NCBI GenBank assembly: GCA_008933675.1
Contig: WBUO01000016.1
Location: forward strand, 1-35,476
Direction of reading: 5' to 3'
Length of the DNA: 35,476 nucleotides
Origin: Dechloromonas sp.
GTDB taxonomy: Bacteria > Pseudomonadota > Gammaproteobacteria > Burkholderiales > Rhodocyclaceae
The notes below the pieces were generated by a model. The model worked only from the letters and a program-made list of their open reading frames with translations, did no database searches and was not told the DNA's origin. Numbering within the stretch: position 1 is the stretch's first letter; every line of letters starts with the position of its first letter. A program made the translations under genes and the position numbers. Below are positions 10,442-22,686 of the stretch, piece after piece.

Positions 10442-11980
10442 ATGCAGTTGAATCCTTCCGAAATTTCTGAACTGATCAAGAGCAAGATCCAGAACCTGCA
10501 AGGCGCATCGGAAGTGCGCACGCAGGGCACGGTAGTTTCCGTTACCGACGGTATCTGTCGTGTGCACGGCCTGCAGGATGTCATGCAGGGCGAAATGCTG
10601 GAATTCCCCGGCAACACCTTCGGCATGGCGCTCAACCTCGAGCGTGACTCCGTCGGCGCGGTGGTTCTTGGTGCCTATGAACACATTTCCGAAGGCGACA
10701 CGGTCAAGACGACCGGGCGCATTCTGGAAGTCCCCGTTGGTCCCGAACTGCTCGGCCGCGTGGTCAACTCCCTCGGTCAGCCGATCGACGGCAAAGGCCC
10801 GATCAACGCCAAGCTGACCGACAAGATCGAAAAGGTCGCGCCCGGCGTCATCTGGCGTCAGTCCGTTTCCCAGCCGGTGCAGACCGGTCTGAAGTGCGTC
10901 GACTCCATGGTGCCGGTTGGCCGCGGCCAGCGCGAACTGATCATTGGCGACCGTCAGACCGGCAAGACCGCCGTTGCTGTCGACGCGATCATCAACCAGA
11001 AGGGCAAGAACCTCTTCTGCGTTTATGTCGCCATCGGCCAGAAGGCTTCCACCATCGCCAACGTCGTGCGCAAGCTCGAAGAACACGGCGCCATGGAATA
11101 CACCATCGTCGTCGCCGCTTCCGCCTCGGAATCCGCCGCCCTCCAGTATCTGGCGCCGTACGCCGGCTGCACGATGGGTGAGTACTTCCGCGACATCGGT
11201 GAAGACGCGCTGATCATTTATGACGATTTGACCAAGCAGGCCTGGGGCTACCGTCAGGTTTCCCTGCTGCTGCGCCGTCCGCCGGGCCGTGAAGCCTACC
11301 CGGGCGACGTGTTCTATCTCCACTCCCGCCTGCTCGAGCGTGCTGCTCGCGTTTCCGCTGCCTGGGTCGAGAAGCTGACCAATGGTGCCGTCAAGGGCAA
11401 GACCGGTTCGCTGACTGCACTGCCGGTCATCGAAACGCAAGCAGGCGACGTTTCCGCCTTCGTTCCGACCAACGTCATCTCGATTACCGACGGTCAGATC
11501 TTCCTGGAAACCGACCTCTTCAACGCAGGTATCCGCCCCGCGATCAACGCCGGTATCTCGGTGTCCCGCGTCGGTGGCGCTGCCCAGACGAAGCTGATCA
11601 AGAAGCTCGGCGGCGGCGTCCGTCTGGCCCTCGCCCAGTACCGCGAACTGGCCGCCTTCGCACAATTCGCTTCCGATCTCGACGAAGCGACCCGCAAGCA
11701 GCTGGAGCGCGGCCGCCTGGTCACCGAGCTGATGAAGCAGCCGCAATACGCCCCGATGAGCATCTCCGAAATGGCCGTCACGCTGTACGCAGCTGACAAG
11801 GGTTACTTCGACGATGTCGAAGTCAAGCGTGCCCTGGAATGCGAAAAGGCCATGATCGGCTATCTGAAGGCCAACTGTGCCGACCTCATGAACACCATGG
11901 AGTCGACGGCAGACCTGAGCGCCGATTCGGAGAAGCAGCTTGCCGCCGGCATCGCCGCTTTCAAGAGCAGCTGGGCCTGA
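10442..11980 (+). CDS. atpA: F1Fo ATP synthase subunit alpha
   Basis: A 512-residue non-catalytic nucleotide-binding subunit of F1, standard length. The P-loop GDRQTGKT is at residues 169-176. The beta-barrel region with [16 protein letters not shown] precedes it, and the C-terminal part holds the ATPase alpha/beta signature region ([17 protein letters not shown]) with the arginine that reaches into the catalytic site of beta. AGGAGA at 10431-10436 is the ribosome site. Long frames on the opposite strand (for example 10385-11746) are shadows. Confidence 0.98.
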   Translation: MQLNPSEISELIKSKIQNLQGASEVRTQGTVVSVTDGICRVHGLQDVMQGEMLEFPGNTFGMALNLERDSVGAVVLGAYEHISEGDTVKTTGRILEVPVGPELLGRVVNSLGQPIDGKGPINAKLTDKIEKVAPGVIWRQSVSQPVQTGLKCVDSMVPVGRGQRELIIGDRQTGKTAVAVDAIINQKGKNLFCVYVAIGQKASTIANVVRKLEEHGAMEYTIVVAASASESAALQYLAPYAGCTMGEYFRDIGEDALIIYDDLTKQAWGYRQVSLLLRRPPGREAYPGDVFYLHSRLLERAARVSAAWVEKLTNGAVKGKTGSLTALPVIETQAGDVSAFVPTNVISITDGQIFLETDLFNAGIRPAINAGISVSRVGGAAQTKLIKKLGGGVRLALAQYRELAAFAQFASDLDEATRKQLERGRLVTELMKQPQYAPMSISEMAVTLYAADKGYFDDVEVKRALECEKAMIGYLKANCADLMNTMESTADLSADSEKQLAAGIAAFKSSWA

Positions 11981-11994
11981 TCTAGGAGAACGCC

Positions 11995-12855
11995 ATGCCT
12001 AGCGGCAAGGAAATTCGCAACAAGATCAAGAGCGTCGAAAACACGCGCAAGATCACCAAGGCCATGGAGATGGTGGCCGCATCCAAAATGCGCAAGGCGC
12101 AGGACCGGATGCGGGCTGCCCGCCCCTACGGCGAAAAGATCCGGCGTGTTGCGGGTCACCTGTCTCATGCCTTGACCGAATACCGCCACCCCTTCCTGGT
12201 GAATCGTGAACAGACCGCAGTCGGCCTGATTCTCGTGACCTCGGACAAGGGGCTGTGTGGTGGTCTGAACTCCAACCTGCTTCGTGTTGCTGTCAGCAAG
12301 ATGAAGGAATTCGAGTCCAAGGGCAAGAAGCTCCAGGCGACCTGCATCGGCAACAAGGGTTTCGGCTTCATGCAGCGTGCCGGCGCCAAGATCGTCTCGC
12401 ATGTAACCGGGCTGGGCGACACGCCGCATCTGGAAAAGCTGATCGGACCGGTAAAGGTCCAGCTCGATGCCTACATGAAGGGCGAGATTGATGCTCTCTA
12501 CATTGGCTATACCCGCTTCATCAACACAATGAAGCAGGAGCCGGTGTTCGAACAGCTGCTGCCGCTCAGTGGTGACGCCGTCGGTACGACCAAGGCCAAG
12601 TGGGACTATGTCTACGAACCGGATGCCAAGGCCGTCATCGACGAGCTCCTGCTGCGTTACGTCGAAGCGTTGATTTATCAGGCCGTCGCAGAAAACATGG
12701 CGTCCGAGCAGTCGGCCCGGATGGTCGCCATGAAGTCCGCCTCCGACAACGCCAAGACCGTCATCGGTGACTTGAAGCTGGTTTACAACAAGGCCCGTCA
12801 GGCTGCGATTACCAAGGAACTTTCGGAAATCGTCAGCGGCGCCGCCGCGGTGTGA
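11995..12855 (+). CDS. atpG: F1Fo ATP synthase subunit gamma
   Basis: A 286-residue central-shaft subunit. The N-terminal helix has the typical run [21 protein letters not shown] followed by [11 protein letters not shown]; the C-terminal helix ends [28 protein letters not shown] (described in parts), the family signature. These two helices form the coiled coil that turns inside the alpha/beta hexamer. [18 protein letters not shown] marks the globular Rossmann-like part. The ribosome site AGGAGA (11984-11989) is 5 nt before the ATG. Confidence 0.97.
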   Translation: MPSGKEIRNKIKSVENTRKITKAMEMVAASKMRKAQDRMRAARPYGEKIRRVAGHLSHALTEYRHPFLVNREQTAVGLILVTSDKGLCGGLNSNLLRVAVSKMKEFESKGKKLQATCIGNKGFGFMQRAGAKIVSHVTGLGDTPHLEKLIGPVKVQLDAYMKGEIDALYIGYTRFINTMKQEPVFEQLLPLSGDAVGTTKAKWDYVYEPDAKAVIDELLLRYVEALIYQAVAENMASEQSARMVAMKSASDNAKTVIGDLKLVYNKARQAAITKELSEIVSGAAAV

Positions 12856-12862
12856 CGCGTAG

Positions 12863-14290
<1,428 letters not shown>

Positions 14291-14315
14291 CGCGTCGTCA
14301 GCATAGGAGCCAGTC

Positions 14316-14741
14316 ATGGCAATTTCTGTTCATTGTGATGTCGTCAGCGCGGAAGAGTCCATTTTCTCCGGACTCGTCGAGCTGGCCGTTTTTCCCGGCG
14401 AAGCCGGGGAACTCGGCATCCTGCCGCGGCACACCCCGCTGCTGACGCGCATCAAGCCTGGCACCATTCGCCTGAAGGTGCAGGGCCAGAGCGAGTTCGA
14501 ACTGGTCTATGTTTCCGGTGGCATGCTGGAAGTGCAACCGGACATGATCACTGTGCTCGCCGATACGGCGATCCGTGCTCACGATCTGGACGAAGCCAAG
14601 GCCCTGGAAGCCAAGAAGCATGCCGAGGAGGCACTTGCCAACCGGCAGGCCGAAATGGATTACGCTGCCGCCGAGGCCGAACTGGCCCAGGCGATTGCGC
14701 AACTCCAGGCCATCCAGCGTCTGCGCAAGCACACGCACTGA
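14316..14741 (+). CDS. atpC: F1Fo ATP synthase subunit epsilon
   Basis: A 141-residue epsilon subunit: N-terminal beta-sandwich with [19 protein letters not shown] and [13 protein letters not shown], then a two-helix C-terminal domain rich in Ala and Glu that can insert into F1 and inhibit ATP hydrolysis. AGGAG at 14305-14309 precedes the ATG. It is the last gene of the operon and is followed after 17 nt by a strong terminator. Confidence 0.97.
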   Translation: MAISVHCDVVSAEESIFSGLVELAVFPGEAGELGILPRHTPLLTRIKPGTIRLKVQGQSEFELVYVSGGMLEVQPDMITVLADTAIRAHDLDEAKALEAKKHAEEALANRQAEMDYAAAEAELAQAIAQLQAIQRLRKHTH

Positions 14742-14758
14742 GTTTCGCTCAGGGACAA

Positions 14759-14784
14759 AAAAGGGCAGCTTCGGCTGCCCTTTT
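14759..14784. terminator. intrinsic terminator of the atp operon
   Basis: AAAAGGGCAGC (14759-14769), a TTCG tetraloop, then GCTGCCCTTTT (14774-14784): an 11-bp perfect stem with a further T-run at 14787-14791. Because the stem is flanked by A's on one side and T's on the other, it should also stop transcripts from the convergent ubiJ side. Confidence 0.93.
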
Positions 14785-14831
14785 CATTTTTGCCGGCAGA
14801 ACGGCCCGCCTGACGGAAAATCCCGAGACTG

Positions 14832-15413
14832 TCAGAGCAAGCGTTGCACGCGCTTCTCCAGGCGCGCGAGATCGTCACGCAGCCGATCGATATCGGAAAC
14901 CAGCTGAGTGACTTCGCGTGCCGGGACGGCAATGCCGGATTCCTGTGCGGCATACTCGGCCACATTGGCAGCCAGACGCTGTCCGCCTTCGCGCACACCG
15001 CGCACGACGCGATCGCCGAGCAAACTCAGACGACGGGCGGGAATGTCACCGACGACGCGCGCCAGGTCTTCCTCGACATCCCAGCGCAGATTACGGAAAA
15101 CGAAGGCCAGAACTTCGGCAATATCTGCCGAACCGGCCAGCCGGATACCCGCGAAAAAACTTTGCCGGTCGAGTAACAGGCGTACCGGTGCGTCGGACGG
15201 CAAGCTCAGGATCACATCTGCATCACTGCCTGAATCGCTGGCTACCAGCAGTCCGTGTTCGTCGATGCACAGCACCAGCGCCAGGGGACCACCCTCGATA
15301 CGAACGATGGCTCCGGCGTGAGGACGCAGCCGCTCGCGAGCCCAGTTCTCCCGCGCCAGCAGATGACCGAGGGCGGCGGCGACCAGGTTCTGCAGAGCGG
15401 ACACGGACAGCAC
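14832..15413 (-). CDS. ubiJ: ubiquinone biosynthesis accessory factor UbiJ (SCP2 domain)
   Basis: A 193-residue protein with an N-terminal SCP2 sterol-carrier-like lipid-binding domain (about residues 10-110: VRLLLDRQSFFAGIRLAGSA region) and a C-terminal coiled coil (EVTQLVSDIDRLRDDLARLE). UbiJ is known to hold the polyprenyl intermediates in the soluble Ubi complex. It follows ubiE with no gap: the ubiE stop TAG occupies 15414-15416 and the UbiJ start is a GTG at 15413-15411. This ubiE-ubiJ order is common in proteobacteria, often followed by ubiB, but here the next gene on this strand is absent and atpC converges. Confidence 0.85.
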   Translation of the reverse strand: MLSVSALQNLVAAALGHLLARENWARERLRPHAGAIVRIEGGPLALVLCIDEHGLLVASDSGSDADVILSLPSDAPVRLLLDRQSFFAGIRLAGSADIAEVLAFVFRNLRWDVEEDLARVVGDIPARRLSLLGDRVVRGVREGGQRLAANVAEYAAQESGIAVPAREVTQLVSDIDRLRDDLARLEKRVQRLL

Positions 15414-16151
15414 CTAGAACTTGTAGCCGCGGTGAAGGGCGACAACCCCCAACGCCAGGTTGAAGTACTCGACCTTTTCCAGGCCGGCACCTTCCATCAT
15501 CGCCTTCAGTTCTTCCTGGCCCGGATGCATGCGAATGGATTCGGACAGGTAGCGATAGCTGTCGGCATCCTGGGTAACCAACTGACCAACGCGGGGAATG
15601 ACCTTGAAAGAGTAGAAGTCATAGAGCGGTGCCAGCGGCTTCCATATCTGGGAGAACTCGAGTACCAGCAGACGCCCGCCCGGGCGCAGTACACGGCGCA
15701 TTTCAGCGATTGCCGCATCCTTGTGGGTCATGTTGCGCAGACCAAAGGCGACGGTGACGCAGTCGAACCAGTCGTCGGGGAAAGGCAGCTTCTCGGCATC
15801 GCACTGGGCGACCGGCAGCATGTAGCCCTTGTCCGTGAGGCGGTCACGACCGCGTGCCAGCATCGCGTTGTTGATGTCGGTCAGCCAGACCTGGCCGCTC
15901 TTGCCAACCTTCTTGGCAAAGGCCAGCGACAGGTCACCGGTACCACCGGCCACATCAAGCACACGCGAACCTTCGCGAACGCCGGAACGCTGGATGGTGA
16001 AGGCCTTCCACAGGCGATGCAGGCCGCCCGACATCAGGTCGTTCATCAGGTCATAGCGGCTGGCGACGGAGTCGAAAACATCGGCAACGCGGCGTGCCTT
16101 CTCGGTTTCGCCAACGGTTTCGTAACCGAAATGAGTGGTGTCGTTCTTCAT
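15414..16151 (-). CDS. ubiE: ubiquinone/menaquinone C-methyltransferase UbiE
   Basis: A 245-residue class I SAM methyltransferase that makes the C-methylation step of ubiquinone (and of menaquinone where present). Motif I is [15 protein letters not shown] near residue 65; [20 protein letters not shown] and the post-motif [16 protein letters not shown] are specific to the UbiE/COQ5 family; the N-terminal [20 protein letters not shown] is the family signature. GAGA just upstream of the ATG is a modest ribosome site. It starts 4 nt after the DUF971 gene and abuts ubiJ. Confidence 0.97.
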   Translation of the reverse strand: MKNDTTHFGYETVGETEKARRVADVFDSVASRYDLMNDLMSGGLHRLWKAFTIQRSGVREGSRVLDVAGGTGDLSLAFAKKVGKSGQVWLTDINNAMLARGRDRLTDKGYMLPVAQCDAEKLPFPDDWFDCVTVAFGLRNMTHKDAAIAEMRRVLRPGGRLLVLEFSQIWKPLAPLYDFYSFKVIPRVGQLVTQDADSYRYLSESIRMHPGQEELKAMMEGAGLEKVEYFNLALGVVALHRGYKF

Positions 16152-16155
16152 GGTC

Positions 16156-16578
16156 TCAATGGTGATGGCCGCAGCTGCCGCCTGTCGCGGGCCGCGAGGT
16201 GGTGTCGATGTCGCGTGACAGGCCCTGGCTTTCGAGCTGCTTCAGGTATTCCGCCCACAATTCATCATGATGGACCGCCAGATTGTGCAGCAGATCCCAG
16301 GAGTAGAGGCCGCTGTCGTGACCGTCGGAATAGACGAAACGCAGCGCATAGGTTCCGACCGGTTCGATACCCTCGATCACTACATTGCGCTTGCCGGTCT
16401 GCAGTGTTTCCTGTCCTGGCCCGTGGCCGCGTGCTTCGGCAGAGGGGGTGAACACTCGCAGGTATTCGAAATCCAGCTGATAGCGCTGGCCATCCTCATA
16501 GGCCAGCTCCAGGCGACGGGATTTCTGGTGCAGCGTGATTTCGGTGGGTATCGGCGTATCCTTTTCGATGCCGGCCAT
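16156..16578 (-). CDS. DUF971 family protein (gamma-butyrobetaine hydroxylase-like N-terminal domain)
   Basis: A 140-residue protein. The core has the DUF971 pattern: [19 protein letters not shown], a [17 protein letters not shown] segment, and [19 protein letters not shown]. The C terminus is short and ends GGSCGHHH, a Cys/His tail that may bind metal. The fold is shared with the N-terminal domain of gamma-butyrobetaine dioxygenase, and related proteins are connected with iron-sulfur work, but the function here is not known. The ATG at 16578 is preferred because GGAGG (16584-16588) lies 5 nt before it; a GTG at 16590 would overlap that site. It leads the DUF971-ubiE-ubiJ set, so it is probably co-expressed with quinone synthesis. 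Confidence 0.88.
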   Translation of the reverse strand: MAGIEKDTPIPTEITLHQKSRRLELAYEDGQRYQLDFEYLRVFTPSAEARGHGPGQETLQTGKRNVVIEGIEPVGTYALRFVYSDGHDSGLYSWDLLHNLAVHHDELWAEYLKQLESQGLSRDIDTTSRPATGGSCGHHH

Positions 16579-16597
16579 GGTGTCCTCCACAAGAAGG

Positions 16598-16612
16598 GCG
16601 CTAGTTTAGCGC
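16598..16612. repeat. perfect inverted repeat between DUF971 and the PilZ-like gene
   Basis: GCGCTA-GTT-TAGCGC forms a 6-bp stem with a 3-nt loop. It lies 28 nt past the stop of the PilZ-like gene and 20 nt before the DUF971 start. On the minus strand TAAACT, which overlaps the repeat, could be a -10 for the DUF971-ubiE-ubiJ transcript, so the repeat may be a weak terminator or an operator. No T-run follows it. Confidence 0.4.
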
Positions 16613-16640
16613 ACTCGTTGCGGACTGACCCTCAGGCAAA

Positions 16641-18242
16641 TCAAAGCTGCTGGTAGCTCAGCCGTTCAAAATCGGTTCCGCGTTGCAACACATGCATCAT
16701 GCGCACCTTCCAGCATTCTTCCCCATGGCAGAGTTCAAGTGTCCGGCTCGCCTGATACATGCCGGCAGGCAGCACTAGCGAGGCTTCCTCGCCAATTGCC
16801 GGTAGTGCCGGCAACATGAAGGCGCGGACGTAGCGCTCATGCACGCCGCTGTCCGCCAGATGGCGGGCTCCGATGGCCAGCGGCATGCCGGGCAGGGTTG
16901 CCAGGCCGACGATCAGCCCACCCGCATGCTCCTGCATCAACCAGGTTGCATGCGCCAGCAGGAAATTTTCGCCGTCATGCGGACAAAGCGCCATCAACTG
17001 GCCGTGAATGATTTTCTGACCGGCACAACTGCGACCGAGGCGAAAACCATTGGCCGAGTGGTTGATGACGGACCATTCGTCGACCGGAAACTCGACCTGA
17101 GGACGAATATTCAGCTTCTGTCCCGGCGAAACCTGCTCACGGAAGGTGAACAGCTCATCGAACTCACCACGCGAATAGGTGCTTACCGCGTCCGGCTGTA
17201 CGAACTCCTGGCCGCTGACGACAAAATGCATGGCCTCGAACCCGATGGCCACCCGGGCCCTCCCCTCGCTGGGAAAGCGGCGAAAACGCCGCGGTGCGGC
17301 CTGCTGCGTCCACGGACGCAACAGATGTTCGAGCAGCGGCAGGACATGGCTGCTCGTCTCCTCGCCCAGACCAAGCTGCGATGGCGTCACACGCTGACGC
17401 AACTGCGCCAGCATGTGATTGATCTGGAATCCAAGGCGCGAGGTATCGAAGCGGCGTGCATCGGCCGCCAGATTCTCGCTGGTGGCGCTCGGATGCAGGG
17501 GAGCGTCCTTCATCAGCTCGACGACGTAGGGCGGAACCTCCAGATCGTCTTCCAGGCGATGAATCGAGATCAGCGGCGCCCAACTGCTGGCCCAGCGCCG
17601 GATCAGGTTGAGATTGCGCACACTGTTGCTGTAGGGGCTGGCAATATCGATCAGCATCAGGGTCGCGTAGGCGGCCGCACAGTGCGAGGCTTGCAGGCTG
17701 TTTTCCAGCGTGTCCTGGACCGGCAGATAGGCGATACCCCACTCTTCGGCTGATTCATAGTAACCGTGCAGCTCCAGCCAGATGCCTGCGGGCAACTCGC
17801 GGCGGGCCCGGAAATGCTCGAGCACGACCATGCCGGTGTAGTACAGGCACCGATGCAGGATGGTCGCCATCATCGCCCGATAGTTCGGGTTCCCCGTATC
17901 CGGCTGTTCCAGACGGGCGCACAGGGCATAAGCCTTGGCAGCGTTGCGCCAGGCGGCCACGACCTGCTGGAAACTGCCTTCCTCCTCCTCGGCCAGGGGC
18001 AGCGGTTTGCTGTGATAGCGGCGCGCCATCTCCTCTTCGATGAAGCAAAGCGGCGCCCGTGCCTGTTCCAGCAAGCCGAGCAACACCGCCGGGCTGGGCG
18101 GATCGGCAAGCAGCGCATCGAGAAAGCGCATCAACTGCTGTTCGGCGACAACCGGATTGGCCAGTACCAGCTGCGAAAGGTAGGCGCCGCCATCGGCCAG
18201 ATCGCGGAAGATGGGCAGGTGGGTGGTAGAGGGTGCGTTCAT
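16641..18242 (-). CDS. uncharacterised protein with a PilZ-like C-terminal region
   Basis: A 533-residue cytoplasmic protein that I do not recognise as a named gene. Residues about 1-330 are helical without clear motifs. After an Arg-rich segment (RRFRRFPSEGRAR) comes a beta-rich part with VAIGFEAMHFVVSG and then WSVINHSANGFRLGR. The Arg cluster and the NxSxxG pattern resemble the c-di-GMP-binding motifs of PilZ domains, although the distance between them (about 80 residues) is unusually long. There is no membrane segment or signal peptide. The ATG at 18242 lies 7 nt after the HIT stop codon, so the two genes are very likely co-transcribed. c-di-GMP binding is an inference. Confidence 0.6.
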   Translation of the reverse strand: MNAPSTTHLPIFRDLADGGAYLSQLVLANPVVAEQQLMRFLDALLADPPSPAVLLGLLEQARAPLCFIEEEMARRYHSKPLPLAEEEEGSFQQVVAAWRNAAKAYALCARLEQPDTGNPNYRAMMATILHRCLYYTGMVVLEHFRARRELPAGIWLELHGYYESAEEWGIAYLPVQDTLENSLQASHCAAAYATLMLIDIASPYSNSVRNLNLIRRWASSWAPLISIHRLEDDLEVPPYVVELMKDAPLHPSATSENLAADARRFDTSRLGFQINHMLAQLRQRVTPSQLGLGEETSSHVLPLLEHLLRPWTQQAAPRRFRRFPSEGRARVAIGFEAMHFVVSGQEFVQPDAVSTYSRGEFDELFTFREQVSPGQKLNIRPQVEFPVDEWSVINHSANGFRLGRSCAGQKIIHGQLMALCPHDGENFLLAHATWLMQEHAGGLIVGLATLPGMPLAIGARHLADSGVHERYVRAFMLPALPAIGEEASLVLPAGMYQASRTLELCHGEECWKVRMMHVLQRGTDFERLSYQQL

Positions 18243-18249
18243 GACTGAC

Positions 18250-18681
18250 TCATTGATTCGGTTGGGACAGCAGAAGGGCCAGTGTTTGTGCCAGCTTTTC
18301 GTCGCTGACGGCTGCGCGGGCAACCCGTCCTTCTCGCCGAACCTGACCCCAGACCGGCTCAGGGAAATGCCGGTCATCCTGCCAACGCGGGATGACGTGC
18401 CAATGAAGATGAGGAACCATGTTGCCGAAGCTGGCGAGGTTGATCTTGTCCGGCGCAAACAGGCGACGCACGGCCTCCTCGACGGCAAACACCACCGCCA
18501 TCAGCTGCTGTCGGGCAACCGGTGGCAGATCGCTCATCTCACGCACATGCGCATTCCAGACGACCCGACAGAAGCCCGGATAATGCGGGTCATCGACACG
18601 CACCACCCGGCAGGCATCGGATTGCCAGAGGACAGCCCCTCCGGGCACGGCACACAACTCGCAGGTCGCTTCGCGGCTCAC
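18250..18681 (-). CDS. HIT family nucleotide hydrolase
   Basis: A 143-residue histidine triad protein. HLHWH at residues 91-95 is the HxHxH catalytic motif, within NMVPHLHWHVIPRW; CELC at 7-10 and YPGFCRVVWNAHVREM are typical of the proteobacterial branch that carries extra Cys. Such enzymes hydrolyse nucleoside phosphoramidates or dinucleotides; the substrate here is unknown. I take the GTG at 18681 as start because GGAG lies 7 nt upstream and homologues begin near CELC; an ATG at 18723 (157 residues) has no ribosome site. It precedes the PilZ-like gene by 7 nt. Confidence 0.88.
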   Translation of the reverse strand: MSREATCELCAVPGGAVLWQSDACRVVRVDDPHYPGFCRVVWNAHVREMSDLPPVARQQLMAVVFAVEEAVRRLFAPDKINLASFGNMVPHLHWHVIPRWQDDRHFPEPVWGQVRREGRVARAAVSDEKLAQTLALLLSQPNQ

Positions 18682-18778
18682 GTCAACACTCCGGGAATAA
18701 TGCAAAGGATTGCACCGGTGCATTGATAGCGCAAGCGACCGCCAGGCTTCAAGGAGCTATTTCACGGAGTGGCGCGAA

Positions 18779-21700
18779 TCAGAGCAACACGCGTTCGATA
18801 CCGCCGCTATTCGCCTTGCCGACGTAATCCGCCATCCAGTTGTCGCCGAGCAGATGTTTGGCCATCTCGACAACGATGTAGTCAGCCTTGGTTCCGGCGT
18901 CGTCATCGTAGCGGCTCAAACCCTGCAGGCAGGCCGGGCAGGAGGTCAGGATCTTGACCTCGCCCTGGAAACCGTCGGCACGCAACTTCTCCGCGCCCTT
19001 CTCGATTTCCTGCTGCTTGCGGAACTTCACCTGGGTAGCGATATCCGGGCGCGAGTAGGCGAAGGAGCCGGCATCGCCGCAGCAGCGGTCGGTCAGCGGC
19101 ACCTCCTGGCCCATCAGCGCCTTGGTCACAGCCAGCGGCGCGTAGGCCTTCATCGGCGTGTGGCAGGGGTCGTGGTACATGTAGCGGGTGCCCTGAACAC
19201 CTTCCAGTTTCAACCCCTTTTCCATCAGGTACTCGTGGATGTCGAGCAGGCGACAGCCCGGGAAGATCTTCTCGAACTGGTATTTCTGCAGCTGATCCAT
19301 GCAGGTACCGCAGGAGACGATCACCGTCTTGATGTCGAGATAGTTCAGCGTGTTGGCAACGCGGTGGAAGAGCACGCGGTTGTCGGTGGTGATCTTCTGG
19401 CCCTTGTCGGCATCGCCCGAGGCATTCTGCGGATAGCCGCAGCACAGGTAACCCGGGGGCAGCACGGTGGTCGCGCCGACTTCGTAGAGCATCGCCTGGG
19501 TGGCCAGGCCGACCTGCGAGAACAGGCGCTCGGAGCCGCAGCCGGGGAAGTAGAAAACGGCATCCGAGTCCTCGGTCGTCTTCTTCGGATTGCGGATCAC
19601 CGGGATGACCTTGTCGTCCTCGATGTCGAGCAAGGCGCGCGAGGTACGCTTGGGCAGGTTGCCCGGCATCGGCCGGTTGAGGAAGTGGATGACCTGGGTC
19701 TTGACCGTCGGCGCGCCGAGCGAGGCCGGCGGATGTTTGCGCGTGTCCTGGACCAGATGCAGGGCCTTGGCCGCCTTGTGCGCCAGGCGCTGGGCCTTGA
19801 AGCCGAAGTCCATCATGACGCCGCGCATCAACTTGATCGTCGCCGGGTCCTTCAGGTTCAGATAGGTCATCGCTGCCGCGGTACCGGGCGAGAAGCGCTT
19901 CTTGTCCTGCTTGCGCAGGAAATTGCGCATGGCGACGGAAACATCGCCGAAATCGATGTCGACCGGGCAGGGCTTCAGACAGCGGTGGCAGACCGTGCAA
20001 TGGTCGGCAACATCGTTGAATTCGTCGAAATGCTTCAGCGAAATCCCACGCCGGGTCTGCTCTTCATAGAGAAAGGCCTCTACCAGCAGCGAAGTGGCAA
20101 GAATCTTGTTGCGCGGGCTGTAAAGCAGGTTGGCCCGCGGCACATGGGTCGAACAGACCGGCTTGCACTTGCCGCAGCGCAGGCAGTCCTTGACCATGTC
20201 GGAAATCTTGCCGATCTCGGATTGCTCCATGATCAGCGATTCGGTACCAAGCAGGTTGAACGACGGCGTGTAGGCGTTACTCAGGTCGCCACCGTGCATC
20301 AGCTTGCCCTTGTTGAAGCGGCCCAACGGATCAACCTTCTGCTTGTAGGCGCGGAAGGGACCGATCTCGTCGTCGGTCAGGAATTCCAGCTTGGTGATGC
20401 CGATGCCATGCTCGCCGGAAATCACCCCGTCAAGCCCGCGCGCCAGGTGCATGATGCGCCCGACTGCCTTGTTGGCGGTCTGAAGCATCTCGTAATTATC
20501 AGAGTTGACCGGAATATTGGTATGCACGTTACCGTCGCCGGCATGCATGTGCAGCGCGACGAAGACGCGGCCGCGCAGCACTTCCTTGTGGATCGCCTCG
20601 ATCCGTTCGAGGATCGGCCGGTACATTGCACCGTCAAAGATCTTTGCCAGACGAGCCTTCAGCTCCAGCTTCCACGAGGTGCGCACCGAGTAGTCCTGCA
20701 GACGGTGGAACAGCCTCGGATTGGCTGCCTTGTTGCTCAGTTCGCCGGCAACCACACCGTAGGACGCAAAGCGCGATTCGGCCTCAGCCAGCGGTAGATC
20801 GAGGTTGTCCAGCAGCCATTCCCAGCGCAGGCGGACGGCCTCGACATAGTCCAGCGCGGCCTGCCGGCGGTCGCCGATCAGCACGTCCTTGTCGAGGTTG
20901 GCGTCGCCGGCATGCAACGGCAGCTCGCCCTTGAGGAACTCAGCCAGCGCGTCGCACAGCGCCAGCTTGTTCTGCGTCGACAGCTCGATGTTGATGCGCT
21001 CGATGCCGTCGCAGTATTCGCCCATGCGCGGCAGCGGGATGACGACGTCCTCGTTGACCTTGAAGGCGTTGGTGTGGCGCGAGATGGCGGCGGTGCGCGA
21101 ACGGTCGAGCCAGAATTTCTTGCGCGTCTCGGCGTCGACCGCAATGAAGCCCTCGGCGGCACGCAGGTTGCACATGCGCACGACTTCCGAGGCGGCAGCC
21201 ATCACGGCTTTCTCGTCGTGGCCGACGATGTCGCCGATCAACACCATCTTCGGCCGGCCGTGGCGCTTGGCCTTGGTCGCATAGCCAACCGCCTTGACGT
21301 AGCGCTCGTCGAGGTGCTCCAGGCCGGCGAGCAGAACACCGGCCGCGTTGCCGGCACCGCCCGGCTTGAAGTAGTCGGTGATCTCGACGATAGCCGGCAC
21401 GGCCTCGCGCACCTGGCCGAAGAACTCCAGGCAGACGGTGCGCGTCACCGGCGGCATCTTGTGCAGCACCCAGCGGGCGGCGACGATGATGCCATCGGTG
21501 CCTTCCTTCTGCACGCCGGGAATGCCGCCGAGGAACTTGTCGGTGACGTCCTTGCCCAGACCGTCCTTGCGGCATGCTGCGCCTGGCATGACCAAGACTT
21601 CTTCACCAAGCAGCTTCCTGCCGCTCGGGTCGAAACGCTTGAGACGGAATTCGACGTTCAGCTGTTCGTGGATCTTGCCGTAGTTGTGATTGACGCGTTC

Positions 21701-22654
21701 GACTTCCAGCCAGTTGCCGTCCGGATCGACCATCTTCCACCAGGCCAGGTTGTCGAGCGCGGTGCCCCACAACACGGCTTTCTTTCCGCCGGCGTTCATG
21801 GCGATGTTGCCGCCGATGCACGAGGCCGAAGCCGAGGTCGGGTCGACGGCAAAGACGCGGCCGGCCGCGCTGGCGGCTTCGGCAACGCGCTCGGTGACGA
21901 CGCCGGCGCCGGTACGGATCGTCGCATACGGCGTTTCGTGGCCGGCCAGCACCAGTTCCTCGACCGGGCCGATGTCGATCAGCTTCTCGGTGTTGATCAC
22001 CGCCGAATGCGGCGTCAGCGGCACGGCGCCGCCGGTGTAGCCGGTGCCGCCGCCACGCGGGATGATGGTCAGACCGGCCTCGAAGCAGCCGCGGACGAGG
22101 TGGGCGATTTCTTCCTCGGTATCCGGGTAGAGGACGACGAAGGGGTATTCGACGCGCCAGTCGGTGGCATCGGTGACGTGCGAGACGCGGGCCAGGCCGT
22201 CGAAGGCGATATTGTCGCGGCGGGTGTGCTTGCCCAGCACCTTGAGCACCTTGCGGCGCAGGTCGATGGTCTCGCCGAAGCGCGCTTCGAAGCGGTCGAC
22301 GGCCTGCTGCGCGGCGACCACCAGGCGGCGGACCTTCTCCGAACGCTCCGGATCCTCGGCCTCGCTCTCGGCACGGCGCTTCTCGACTTCCTTCAGGCGA
22401 TGGCGCAGGGCGCTGACCAGCGCATCGCGACGCTCGCGGTTGTCGAGCAGGTCGTCTTCCAGGTAAGGGTTGCGCTGCACCACCCAGATGTCGCCCAGCA
22501 CCTCGTACAGCATCCGCGCCGAACGGCCGGTGACGCGTTCGCCGCGCAGTTCGTCGAGGATTCCCCAGTTGTCGGCACCGAGCAGACGGATGACGATTTC
22601 GCGGTCGGAGAACGAGGTGTAGTTGTAGGGGATTTCGCGCAGGCGGGCAGTCAT
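18779..22654 (-). CDS. DUF3683 FAD-linked oxidoreductase with Fe-S and two CCG domains
   Basis: A 1291-residue fusion. Order: an N-terminal DUF3683-type region (about 1-140, [17 protein letters not shown]), a PCMH FAD-binding domain ([19 protein letters not shown] and a [19 protein letters not shown] element), a long GlcD/Dld-type FAD-oxidase C-terminal domain ([29 protein letters not shown]), a two-cluster ferredoxin domain ([11 protein letters not shown] from C824; [12 protein letters not shown] from C886), and two Cys-rich CCG domains (YLCCGYP with VSCGTC; HDPCHTP with [10 protein letters not shown]). This is the layout of D-lactate/glycolate dehydrogenase subunits GlcD and GlcF joined in one chain, so it should oxidise a 2-hydroxyacid and pass electrons to the quinone pool; the substrate is unknown. 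An upstream TTG at 22705 extends the frame but the ATG at 22654 fits the family start. Confidence 0.88.
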   Translation of the reverse strand: MTARLREIPYNYTSFSDREIVIRLLGADNWGILDELRGERVTGRSARMLYEVLGDIWVVQRNPYLEDDLLDNRERRDALVSALRHRLKEVEKRRAESEAEDPERSEKVRRLVVAAQQAVDRFEARFGETIDLRRKVLKVLGKHTRRDNIAFDGLARVSHVTDATDWRVEYPFVVLYPDTEEEIAHLVRGCFEAGLTIIPRGGGTGYTGGAVPLTPHSAVINTEKLIDIGPVEELVLAGHETPYATIRTGAGVVTERVAEAASAAGRVFAVDPTSASASCIGGNIAMNAGGKKAVLWGTALDNLAWWKMVDPDGNWLEVERVNHNYGKIHEQLNVEFRLKRFDPSGRKLLGEEVLVMPGAACRKDGLGKDVTDKFLGGIPGVQKEGTDGIIVAARWVLHKMPPVTRTVCLEFFGQVREAVPAIVEITDYFKPGGAGNAAGVLLAGLEHLDERYVKAVGYATKAKRHGRPKMVLIGDIVGHDEKAVMAAASEVVRMCNLRAAEGFIAVDAETRKKFWLDRSRTAAISRHTNAFKVNEDVVIPLPRMGEYCDGIERINIELSTQNKLALCDALAEFLKGELPLHAGDANLDKDVLIGDRRQAALDYVEAVRLRWEWLLDNLDLPLAEAESRFASYGVVAGELSNKAANPRLFHRLQDYSVRTSWKLELKARLAKIFDGAMYRPILERIEAIHKEVLRGRVFVALHMHAGDGNVHTNIPVNSDNYEMLQTANKAVGRIMHLARGLDGVISGEHGIGITKLEFLTDDEIGPFRAYKQKVDPLGRFNKGKLMHGGDLSNAYTPSFNLLGTESLIMEQSEIGKISDMVKDCLRCGKCKPVCSTHVPRANLLYSPRNKILATSLLVEAFLYEEQTRRGISLKHFDEFNDVADHCTVCHRCLKPCPVDIDFGDVSVAMRNFLRKQDKKRFSPGTAAAMTYLNLKDPATIKLMRGVMMDFGFKAQRLAHKAAKALHLVQDTRKHPPASLGAPTVKTQVIHFLNRPMPGNLPKRTSRALLDIEDDKVIPVIRNPKKTTEDSDAVFYFPGCGSERLFSQVGLATQAMLYEVGATTVLPPGYLCCGYPQNASGDADKGQKITTDNRVLFHRVANTLNYLDIKTVIVSCGTCMDQLQKYQFEKIFPGCRLLDIHEYLMEKGLKLEGVQGTRYMYHDPCHTPMKAYAPLAVTKALMGQEVPLTDRCCGDAGSFAYSRPDIATQVKFRKQQEIEKGAEKLRADGFQGEVKILTSCPACLQGLSRYDDDAGTKADYIVVEMAKHLLGDNWMADYVGKANSGGIERVLL

Positions 22655-22686
22655 GAGGCGACCAGGGTCAAAGGCGTAAAGGAGAA

